DNA from: Fimenecus sp045633505
Lineage (GTDB): Bacteria > Bacillota > Clostridia > Oscillospirales > Acutalibacteraceae
NCBI GenBank assembly: GCA_045633505.1
Contig: JAZQYK010000084.1
Location: forward strand, 1-28,378
Reading direction: 5' to 3'
Length of the DNA stretch: 28,378 nt
The notes beneath the pieces were generated by a model. That model made no database searches, had not been told where the DNA came from, and was given only the letters and a program-made list of their open reading frames with translations. The position numbers were made by a program, and so were the translations under genes. Shown here one piece after another: positions 22,873-28,378 of the stretch. Every line of letters starts with the position of its first letter. The first letter of the stretch is position 1.

Positions 22873-23016
22873 ATGGATAATATGACAATGGACGTGAGAG
22901 CGTATTTCAACACTCTCCCCGCATCAGTTCGTACGGCAATTGTAGAATCAGGCGCAAAATTTGACACGGTTGAACAGTTAAAGGTTCTCGCAGAAGCATA
23001 TTTGAATAGGGAGTAA
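22873..23016 (+). CDS. 47-residue small protein
   Basis: ATG GAT AAT ATG ... TAA encodes a 47-residue protein (MDNMTMDVRAYFNTLPASVR ... VEQLKVLAEAYLNRE). The pattern 'YFNTLPASVRTAIVESGAKF' resembles small Firmicutes proteins with a YF-x-x-LP-x-x-V-x-x-x-I-x-x-SG core that I know only as uncharacterised. Its base composition is gene-like and it ends in a short amphipathic helix. The ribosome site GAGGTGAT (22860-22867) is 5 nt ahead, inside the 3' arm of the transporter terminator. No promoter is seen, so it may be made only on read-through. The function is unknown. Confidence 0.6.
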   Translation: MDNMTMDVRAYFNTLPASVRTAIVESGAKFDTVEQLKVLAEAYLNRE

Positions 23017-23036
23017 TCATAGTCAAGCCTCTGAAA

Positions 23037-23065
23037 TTGACAAATAAAATCAGAAATTGTATAAT
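23037..23065 (+). promoter_or_regulatory. Consensus SigA promoter of the licD-family gene
   Basis: TTGACA (23037-23042), a 17-bp spacer and TATAAT (23060-23065): a full match to the SigA consensus, 31 bp before the start codon. AAGCCTC (23025-23031) upstream and GAGGCTT (23086-23092) downstream form an inverted pair around it; meaning unclear. Confidence 0.9.
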
Positions 23066-23096
23066 CTGTATGTAATAAGTTTCTGGAGGCTTTGAT

Positions 23097-23909
23097 ATGG
23101 AAGTAATCGCGCCATCTACACTTGAAGAAGTTCAGGCTCACGGTCTGGAAACCTTAAAAGAGGTTACTCGTGTATTGGAAAAATATAATCTTAGATATTT
23201 GGTTTATTACGGGACTTTATTGGGAACGGTTCGTCACAAAGGTACAATTCCTTGGGATGACGATATTGATATTGCTATGCCCCGTGAAGATTTGGAAAAA
23301 TTCAGAGAGATTGCTCCTAAAGAATTAAAAGAAAATTATTTCTTTCAGGATTATACAACCGACCCTGAATACCCTTCAATTTATGCAAAAGTGAGAAACA
23401 GCAATTCTACGTTCATTGAAGAAGGATATAAAAAACTTCGCGTTATGAATCACGGATTGTTTATCGACATTTTTGTAGCAGATTGGTGTGACCCAACATT
23501 AAAACTTACTGCTTATAAAATTAAAACGGTTAAAGCACTTTCGAGTGTGTTAATCAGTCAAAAATGCTGGTACACAAGTAAAATAAAAAAGTTTATTGCA
23601 AAGCTTTTTCCAAGGAATTTGACGTTCCGCTTCGTTGAAAAAATCTTAAAAAGTATGGACCCGAAAGGCAAACATACTCATCGGTTTATTTTCTCAAAGC
23701 CGTATGAAGCAAGTATTTTTGATGATTATATAATGGCTCCTTATGAAGATATTCAGGTAAGAATACCAAGAAATTACGATGAATGTCTTACAAAGATGTA
23801 TGGCGATTATATGCAGTTTCCACCCGTTGAAAGCCAAAAACCGTTGCACATGACTGATTATTCCAGAGTGGATATTCCTTATAAGGAATACATTGAAAAA
23901 TATTTATAA
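23097..23909 (+). CDS. LicD family nucleotidyltransferase-like protein
   Basis: A 270-residue soluble protein. The LicD hallmark is at residues about 38-60: YGTLLGTVRHKGTIPWDDDI, containing the GTLLG loop and the DDDID metal-binding acidic motif of the nucleotidyltransferase fold; AMPREDLEKF follows. Further family marks are FQDYTTDPEYPSIYAKVRNS, NHGLFIDIFVADW and the C-terminal PRNYDECLTKMYGDYMQFPP. LicD enzymes transfer phosphocholine or related phospho-groups to surface glycans and teichoic acids. TGGAGG precedes ATG 23097. It is a single-gene unit with a consensus promoter and its own terminator. The donor cannot be told from sequence; no choline uptake or activation gene adjoins. Confidence 0.88.
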   Translation: MEVIAPSTLEEVQAHGLETLKEVTRVLEKYNLRYLVYYGTLLGTVRHKGTIPWDDDIDIAMPREDLEKFREIAPKELKENYFFQDYTTDPEYPSIYAKVRNSNSTFIEEGYKKLRVMNHGLFIDIFVADWCDPTLKLTAYKIKTVKALSSVLISQKCWYTSKIKKFIAKLFPRNLTFRFVEKILKSMDPKGKHTHRFIFSKPYEASIFDDYIMAPYEDIQVRIPRNYDECLTKMYGDYMQFPPVESQKPLHMTDYSRVDIPYKEYIEKYL

Positions 23910-23915
23910 TAATTT

Positions 23916-23946
23916 ACGGCGATGGAGACTCCTTCGCCGTTTTTTT
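23916..23946 (+). terminator. Rho-independent terminator after licD-family gene
   Basis: ACGGCGA (23916-23922), an inner GGAG/CTCC pairing loop, TCGCCGT (23934-23940), then TTTTTT. Confidence 0.9.
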
Positions 23947-23948
23947 CA

Positions 23949-23977
23949 TTGACAAAATATAAAAAAAATAGTTTAAT
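23949..23977 (+). promoter_or_regulatory. Promoter of trpS
   Basis: TTGACA (23949-23954), a 17-bp spacer and TTTAAT (23972-23977), 37 bp before the start codon. The leader is too short for a T-box. Confidence 0.7.
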
Positions 23978-24014
23978 ATATAGGATATATTATTTTATAA
24001 ATAGGTGATACATA

Positions 24015-25022
24015 ATGGAAAACACCGTAGAAAAGAAAAAGATAGTTTTAAGTGCTATTCAGCCAACAGGAACTCCAACTCTTGGTAATTATCTTGGCGC
24101 ACTTAAAAACTGGAAGAATATGAAGGACGATTACAACTGCCTTTATGCTGTTGCTGATTTACATTCACTTACGGTTCGTCCTGAACCTGCAACACTCCGT
24201 AAAAACACAATGGAATTATACGCTATTCTTTTAGCGCTTGGTCTTGACCCAGAAGAAAGCATTGTGTTTATTCAAAGCCATGTGCCACAACACGCACAAC
24301 TTGCTTGGCTTTTGAACTGTTGCACACAGTTTGGTGAAGCAGCAAGAATGACACAGTTTAAGGATAAAAGCGAAAAGCATCCCGAAAACGTCAACGTTGG
24401 TCTTTTTACATATCCTATTCTTATGGCTGCTGATATTCTTCTTTATCAGGCAGACTATGTGCCAATTGGTGCTGACCAGAAACAGCATCTTGAGATTGCA
24501 CGTGATATTGCGGAAAGATTTAACACGGTTTACGGTAATACGTTCACACTTCCCGAACCGTTTATTGCGAAGGTTGGGGCAAGGGTTATGTCACTTCAGG
24601 ATCCAACTGCAAAAATGAGCAAGTCTGACACAAATCCAAAGGGTTATATTTCAATGCTTGACGATGATAACGTAATTGTAAAGAAAATCAAGAGTGCGGT
24701 TACTGACTCCGAAGCAAAGGTTCGTTATGCTGACGGCAAAGACGGTATCAATAACCTTATGGGTATTTATTCTTGCTGTACAGGTCTTTCTTATGAGCAG
24801 ATTGAAAAAGATTTTGACGGCAAGGGCTATGGCGATTTCAAAGCCGCCGTTGCTGAAGCAGTGGTTGAGGAGCTTCGTCCGTTTAAGGCAGAATTCAACA
24901 GACTTATCAATGATAAAGCGTATCTCAACGAATGTGCAAAGAACGGTGCTGAAAAAGCAAGTCGATTTGCACAGAGAACACTCAACAAGGCAATGAAAAA
25001 ATCAGGCTTGTATCAGCTTTAA
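24015..25022 (+). CDS. trpS: Tryptophanyl-tRNA synthetase
   Basis: A 335-residue class I synthetase that charges tRNA-Trp. The N-terminal signature is SAIQPTGTPTLGNYLGALKN (residues 13-32, HIGH-equivalent), followed by AVADLHSLTV, the tryptophan-binding region FGEAARMTQFKDKS and YPILMAADILLYQADYVPIG (with Asp140), QKQHLEIARDIAERFN, and KMSKS at 200-204. The C-terminal anticodon-binding helices end AQRTLNKAMKKSGLYQL. Length and order match bacterial TrpRS. AGGTGATACATA precedes the ATG. Expressed from its own promoter, between two perfect terminators; no T-box leader is present although many Firmicutes synthetase genes have one. Confidence 0.97.
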   Translation: MENTVEKKKIVLSAIQPTGTPTLGNYLGALKNWKNMKDDYNCLYAVADLHSLTVRPEPATLRKNTMELYAILLALGLDPEESIVFIQSHVPQHAQLAWLLNCCTQFGEAARMTQFKDKSEKHPENVNVGLFTYPILMAADILLYQADYVPIGADQKQHLEIARDIAERFNTVYGNTFTLPEPFIAKVGARVMSLQDPTAKMSKSDTNPKGYISMLDDDNVIVKKIKSAVTDSEAKVRYADGKDGINNLMGIYSCCTGLSYEQIEKDFDGKGYGDFKAAVAEAVVEELRPFKAEFNRLINDKAYLNECAKNGAEKASRFAQRTLNKAMKKSGLYQL

Positions 25023-25032
25023 TTTACAACGA

Positions 25033-25071
25033 AAAAAGTGAGACACTTCGTAAAGAAGTGTCTCACTTTTT
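25033..25071. terminator. Two-way terminator, trpS and glgA
   Basis: AAAAAGTGAGACACTTC (25033-25049), loop GTAAA, GAAGTGTCTCACTTTTT (25055-25071): a perfect 17-bp stem with A/T ends, serving both convergent genes. Confidence 0.95.
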
Positions 25072-25078
25072 ATTTGTT

Positions 25079-26506
25079 TCATCCTTTAAGGACTTCTTTG
25101 TAAAGTCTTATATACTCGTTTGCTGATTTGCCCCAGCTGTTGTCACATTCCATTGCTCGTTTCACAAGAATGTTCCAGCCTTCTTTGTTAGCATATCCGC
25201 CGATGGCTCTTTTAATTGTGTAGAGCATATCGTGTGCGTTATAGGTTGAGAAAGTAAAGCCGTTGCCCTCTCCATCGCCTGAGTCCTTGATGCTGTCACG
25301 AAGACCACCTGTTTCACGGATAATCGGAATTGTTCCGTAACGGAGTGAAATCATCTGTGAAAGTCCGCAAGGCTCACTCTTTGATGGCATTAAGAAAATA
25401 TCACAACCTGCATAAATCTTCTTTGACAATGATGGGATAAAGCCAAGTTTAAGTCCCATTTTTTCAGGATATTTCTCAGCCATTTCTTTAAAGAAACTTT
25501 CATATTGATATTCACCTGAGCCGAGCACTACAAACTGAACATCTTCTGTTGCGAGTAGTTCTTCAAGAACTGCTTTAACAAGGTCAAGACCTTTATGACC
25601 AACGAGACGAGTAACCATACCAATCATTGGTACGTCCTTGCGCTGTGGAAGTCCGAAATACTCCTGTAATTTTGCCTTGTTAACCGGCTTATTCTTCTTA
25701 AATGTATCAACAGTATATGTCTTTTCTATATCCTTGTCTGTTTCAGGATTATAAAGAATTGTGTCAATACCGTTGAGAATACCTGAAAGTTTCCAAGAAC
25801 GTTGATTGAGAATTGGGTCAAGACCGTGTGAATACCAAGGGTCAAGAATTTCGTTTGCATAAGAAGGAGAAACTGTTGTAACTCTATCTGCACATTCAAT
25901 TGCACCCTTCATAAAGTTGCAGTCACCGTCATATTCAACAAGGGATGCTGCACTTTCAGGAATACCAACAACCTCACCTAACAATTCCATACCATAAGTA
26001 CCTTGATACTGAATATTATGAATTGTGAAAATTGTCTTGATGTTTTCATAACCCGGACGAGTTGCATAAAGTGTATTGTAATAAACAGGAGTCAATGCTG
26101 ACTGCCAGTCGTTACAATGGATAATGTCGGGCTTGAAGTCAATGTGAGGAATTATTTCAAGAACTGCACGGGCAAAGAATGCGAAACGTTCAGCATCGTC
26201 GTAATAGCCGTAAAGACCGTCACGCTTGAAATAATACTGATTGTCAAGAAGATAATAGATTACTCCACCGGCTTTTGCTTCAAAAATTCCGCAATACTGT
26301 CTTCTCCATGCAACAGGAACGGAAATGCTTGTAACAAATTTCATAGTATCTTTAAGTTCTTGACTGATTGTGTCATATAAAGGCATTACAACCCTTGCGC
26401 CGATAAGTCTTTTGCGGAGTGCCTGCGGAAGACTGCCCGCAACGTCACCCAGACCACCACTTGCTTTAAAGGGGAGAGCCTCGCTTGAAACGTATAAAAC
26501 TTTCAT
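25079..26506 (-). CDS. glgA: Glycogen synthase (ADP-glucose type, GT5)
   Basis: A 475-residue enzyme that extends alpha-1,4-glucan from ADP-glucose. The N-terminal ADP-glucose site is KASGGLGDVAGSLP (residues 14-27, K-x-G-G-L type). DIIHCNDWQSALTPVYYNT, FTIHNIQYQGTYG and ERVTTVSPSYANEI-like CADRVTTVSPSYANEI follow, then ISGILNGID, the C-terminal GT-B domain start IGMVTRLVGHKGLDLV, and the E-x7-E region PSKSEPCGLSQMISLRYGT with IRETGGLRDS. Length and motifs are complete. GAAAGGAAAA precedes ATG 26506. It lies downstream of glgD and glgC on the same strand but is separated from glgD by 337 bp of hairpin repeats. Confidence 0.96.
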   Translation of the reverse strand: MKVLYVSSEALPFKASGGLGDVAGSLPQALRKRLIGARVVMPLYDTISQELKDTMKFVTSISVPVAWRRQYCGIFEAKAGGVIYYLLDNQYYFKRDGLYGYYDDAERFAFFARAVLEIIPHIDFKPDIIHCNDWQSALTPVYYNTLYATRPGYENIKTIFTIHNIQYQGTYGMELLGEVVGIPESAASLVEYDGDCNFMKGAIECADRVTTVSPSYANEILDPWYSHGLDPILNQRSWKLSGILNGIDTILYNPETDKDIEKTYTVDTFKKNKPVNKAKLQEYFGLPQRKDVPMIGMVTRLVGHKGLDLVKAVLEELLATEDVQFVVLGSGEYQYESFFKEMAEKYPEKMGLKLGFIPSLSKKIYAGCDIFLMPSKSEPCGLSQMISLRYGTIPIIRETGGLRDSIKDSGDGEGNGFTFSTYNAHDMLYTIKRAIGGYANKEGWNILVKRAMECDNSWGKSANEYIRLYKEVLKG

Positions 26507-26545
26507 ATATTTTTCCTTTCAAAATTAACTAATAAGATTAACTTT

Positions 26546-26735
26546 GTAGGGGCGGATGCCCACATCCGCCCGAATTAGTTTATCGGTTAACTTCAACGGG
26601 ACGATGTGGGCATCGTCCCCTACTTTTAAGAATGGATATCGCAGGCGTGGAAGCCTGCCACTACGCGACTCCTCAAGCGCCCCGTTAGTTTTGCAATATT
26701 TTGTTTCGGGCTGCCGAGGTCGTCAGCCCCTACAA
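26546..26735. repeat. Tandem hairpin repeat block between glgD and glgA
   Basis: The 337-bp gap 26507-26843 holds no gene. It contains four palindromes: GGGCGGATG-ccca-CATCCGCCC (26550-26571), GGGACGATG-tggg-CATCGTCCC (26598-26619), GCAGGC-gtggaa-GCCTGC (26641-26658) and GGGCTG-N10-CAGCCC (26708-26729). Each is flanked by a GTAG/GTAGGGG-type end (or its complement, C(CCC)TAC). The first two are inverted copies of a common 26-bp unit. The last matches window positions 1-75. The stems differ but stay paired, which suggests selection for structure. Bases 26736-26843 show nothing recognisable. Confidence 0.8.
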
Positions 26736-26843
26736 GAACAAACTTCATAAACGCTTGGATTTTTAGTGAATTTTTGCTTTTGAGACCGCAGGCTTACGTG
26801 TAAGTCAAGGGTGAAAAGTGAAAAATTCGCAAAAAGACTACGT

Positions 26844-27959
26844 TTATATTACGATTTCTTTGCCGATATAAACAGGATAGCTTTCTGCACCTGAAAGTGT
26901 CTTGTTTGGAGTAATAACAACGCTCTTATCAGCAACTATGCAATTGAGAGATGCGTTCTGCGCAATGAAGCCGTCCTGCATAATAATTGAGTTTTTAACA
27001 ACAGCGCCTTTTTCAACACGAACACCGCGGAAAAGGATTGAGTTTTCAACCGTACCCTCAATAATACAGCCGTCAGCAATAAGTGAGTTTTTCACGTCTG
27101 AACCAAGACCGTAAATTACAGGCATATCATCACGAACCTTTGTGTAAACAGGTCTGTCAGCATTGAACAAGTCATCACAGTTTGCCATATCAAGAAGCTC
27201 CATATTTGCTTTGAAATAGCTTTCCATAGACTCGATTACTGCTGAATATCCGGTTGCTTCGTAACCGTAAACATTAAGTTTGTTAACGTTGCCCTGAATA
27301 ATGTCAGCTTCAAAGTCTTTATAGTTAAGGCTGATTGCATCGTTAATGAGTCTTTCAAGAAGTGCTTTTTTCATAAAGATTACGTTAAGTGAGAAATTAA
27401 CGTTTTCGTCAGTTACGGGAGAAATTGAGATTTTCTCTGCCTTGCCGTCTGCGTTTAAATCAAGCACGATTGTGTCAGTAAGGCTCGGCTTTTTGCCGTT
27501 TTTGTAAACGATTGTAATATCAGCATTTTTAGCTGTGTGATAATCTGTAAGTGCATCGATATCAAGGCTGAGCGCAACGTTACAGTCAGAAAGAAGTACG
27601 TATTCTTCGTCTGAACGGCTGATAAAGCCCATAATACCTTTAAGAGATGCTAATTTGTCAGCATTTCCGCCTGCCTCGTTAGTTGAGAACGGAGGAAGAA
27701 TGAAAAGACCGTCATTTTTACGGGATAAATCCCAAGGTTTACCGGTACCAACGTGGTCCATAAGTGACTGATAGTTACTCTTCGTGAGCACACCAACCTT
27801 TTCGATACCTGCGTTTACCATATTTGAAAGTGTAAAGTCAATAAGACGATAACGACAAGCGAACGGAACAGAACCCATTGTACGAATACCGGTAAGCTCA
27901 CTAATACACTCGTCATAAGCGTTTGAGAAAACAATACCAACTATATTTTTACCTGTCAT
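26844..27959 (-). CDS. glgD: GlgD, ADP-glucose pyrophosphorylase-like subunit
   Basis: A 371-residue homologue of glucose-1-phosphate adenylyltransferase, thought to act as the regulatory partner of GlgC in a heterotetramer. N-terminal nucleotidyltransferase fold (about 1-230): GIVFSNAYDECISELTGIRT, where GlgC has the catalytic glycine-rich GGGxGTRL loop, then VPFACRYRLIDFTLSNMVNA, which keeps the P-F-x-x-x-Y-R-x-I-D-F core. The C-terminal left-handed beta-helix (about 260-371) has hexapeptide repeats (NSLIADGCIIEGTVENSILF). Loss of the catalytic loop marks it as GlgD rather than GlgC. ATG 27959 lies 1 bp after the glgC stop, with AAGGAGG inside the glgC end. Confidence 0.92.
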   Translation of the reverse strand: MTGKNIVGIVFSNAYDECISELTGIRTMGSVPFACRYRLIDFTLSNMVNAGIEKVGVLTKSNYQSLMDHVGTGKPWDLSRKNDGLFILPPFSTNEAGGNADKLASLKGIMGFISRSDEEYVLLSDCNVALSLDIDALTDYHTAKNADITIVYKNGKKPSLTDTIVLDLNADGKAEKISISPVTDENVNFSLNVIFMKKALLERLINDAISLNYKDFEADIIQGNVNKLNVYGYEATGYSAVIESMESYFKANMELLDMANCDDLFNADRPVYTKVRDDMPVIYGLGSDVKNSLIADGCIIEGTVENSILFRGVRVEKGAVVKNSIIMQDGFIAQNASLNCIVADKSVVITPNKTLSGAESYPVYIGKEIVI

Positions 27960-27960
27960 C

Positions 27961-28378
27961 TTATTCAGCCTCCTTTACTACGTCTTCACTAACCTGTGCC
28001 TTAGGTGCAACGAATGCGCCTTCGCCGACGGTAACACCTGCGCCGACAACTGCAACGCCCCAGTCATCACGGTTAGCCATTTCTTCAGGACTTGCACCTA
28101 CAACTGCGCCTTCTTCAATAACTGCGTTTTCAGCAATCATTGAATACTGAACAACTGCGCCTTTCTTAACAACTGTACCAGGCATAATAATTGAATACTT
28201 AACATCAGCGCCTTCTTCAATAATAACATCATTGAAAAGGATTGAGTAATCCACATTACCATAAACTCTTGAGCCTTCAGAAATCATTGAATTCTGAACG
28301 GTTGCGCTTGTTGAAATATAGTGAGGGGGACTTGCAGGAGTTTTTGCATAAATTCTCCAGCTTGTATCTGACAAGTCA
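27961..28378 (-). CDS. glgC: Glucose-1-phosphate adenylyltransferase, C-terminal part
   Basis: The reading frame continues past the window end, so only the last about 138 codons are present. The sequence DLSDTSWRIYAKTPASPPHY followed by ISTSATVQNSMISEGSRVYG and repeated hexapeptides (SILFNDVIIEEGADVKYSII) is the C-terminal beta-helix of GlgC. GlgC makes ADP-glucose from ATP and glucose 1-phosphate, the committed step of bacterial glycogen synthesis. The catalytic domain lies outside the window. The end PKAQVSEDVVKEAE is unremarkable. It is coupled to glgD by a 1-bp gap. The TTG at 28374 should not be taken as a start codon. Confidence 0.93.
   Translation of the reverse strand, partial: DLSDTSWRIYAKTPASPPHYISTSATVQNSMISEGSRVYGNVDYSILFNDVIIEEGADVKYSIIMPGTVVKKGAVVQYSMIAENAVIEEGAVVGASPEEMANRDDWGVAVVGAGVTVGEGAFVAPKAQVSEDVVKEAE

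Noticed and set aside
23025..23092. Inverted AAGCCTC/GAGGCTT pair around the licD-family promoter
   Set aside because: The left arm is upstream of the transcription start, so it cannot form an RNA hairpin, and the right arm is mainly the ribosome site; probably coincidental.
26546..26735. CRISPR-like array
   Set aside because: The palindromic units differ in sequence and spacing and lack identical repeats or uniform spacers; no cas gene is present.

Overview
The window reads as a chromosomal segment of a low-GC, spore-forming, anaerobic Clostridia member, most likely an Oscillospiraceae/Ruminococcaceae-type gut bacterium. Reasons: AT-rich intergenic DNA with strong SigA-like promoters and AGGAGG ribosome sites; a sipL-spoIVA pair (clostridial-type spore coat basement genes); a glgC-glgD pair; a GH36 alpha-galactosidase; and 'GTAGGGG...' hairpin repeats of a kind I associate with gut Clostridia. 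The taxonomic call is inference; no rRNA gene is present.

Layout. 1-305: end of a dispersed hairpin repeat, then a run of helically phased A-tracts leading into a promoter with a perfect palindrome in its spacer. 306-2685 (+): DUF1836 helix-turn-helix regulator, a small DUF6054-like protein, NfeD-like protein and a QmcA/stomatin-like SPFH protein. 2738-8886 (-): a compact, intact phage packaging and head module (TerS, TerL, portal, prohead protease fused to scaffold with an internal scaffold start, HK97-type capsid, three connector/neck-type proteins) with no integrase, replication, tail or lysis genes. 9027-13246 (+): MarR regulator with promoter and operator, translationally coupled to a heterodimeric ABC exporter. 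13233-13440: an unusual three-armed repeat, then a two-way terminator. 13454-14419 (-): DusB-type tRNA dihydrouridine synthase. 14479-17560 (+): sipL and spoIVA behind a SigE-like promoter. 17604-19762 (+): alpha-galactosidase. 19791-20297 (+): GtrA-family protein. 20373-22824 (+): polar amino-acid ABC transporter. 22838-23016: terminator merged with the start of a 47-codon gene. 23037-23909 (+): LicD-family protein. 23949-25022 (+): tryptophanyl-tRNA synthetase. 25079-28378 (-): glycogen genes glgC (cut by the window end), glgD and glgA, with a 337-bp hairpin-repeat block between glgD and glgA.

Most notable finding: the substrate-binding lipoprotein at 20452-21279 appears to be a natural circular permutant. 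After a normal lipoprotein signal peptide, the part that is normally the C-terminal half of an SBP_bac_3 protein comes first and the normal N-terminal half second, while total length and all the recognisable ligand-contact motifs are kept. The second is the tailless phage head module, whose eight genes are all open, tightly coupled and well provided with ribosome binding sites, which suggests maintenance rather than decay.

How the parts work together: sugar uptake and storage (alpha-galactosidase, glycogen synthesis), amino-acid uptake, drug or lipid export under MarR control, and spore coat assembly are ordinary chromosomal functions; the phage module and the hairpin repeats are the accessory parts.
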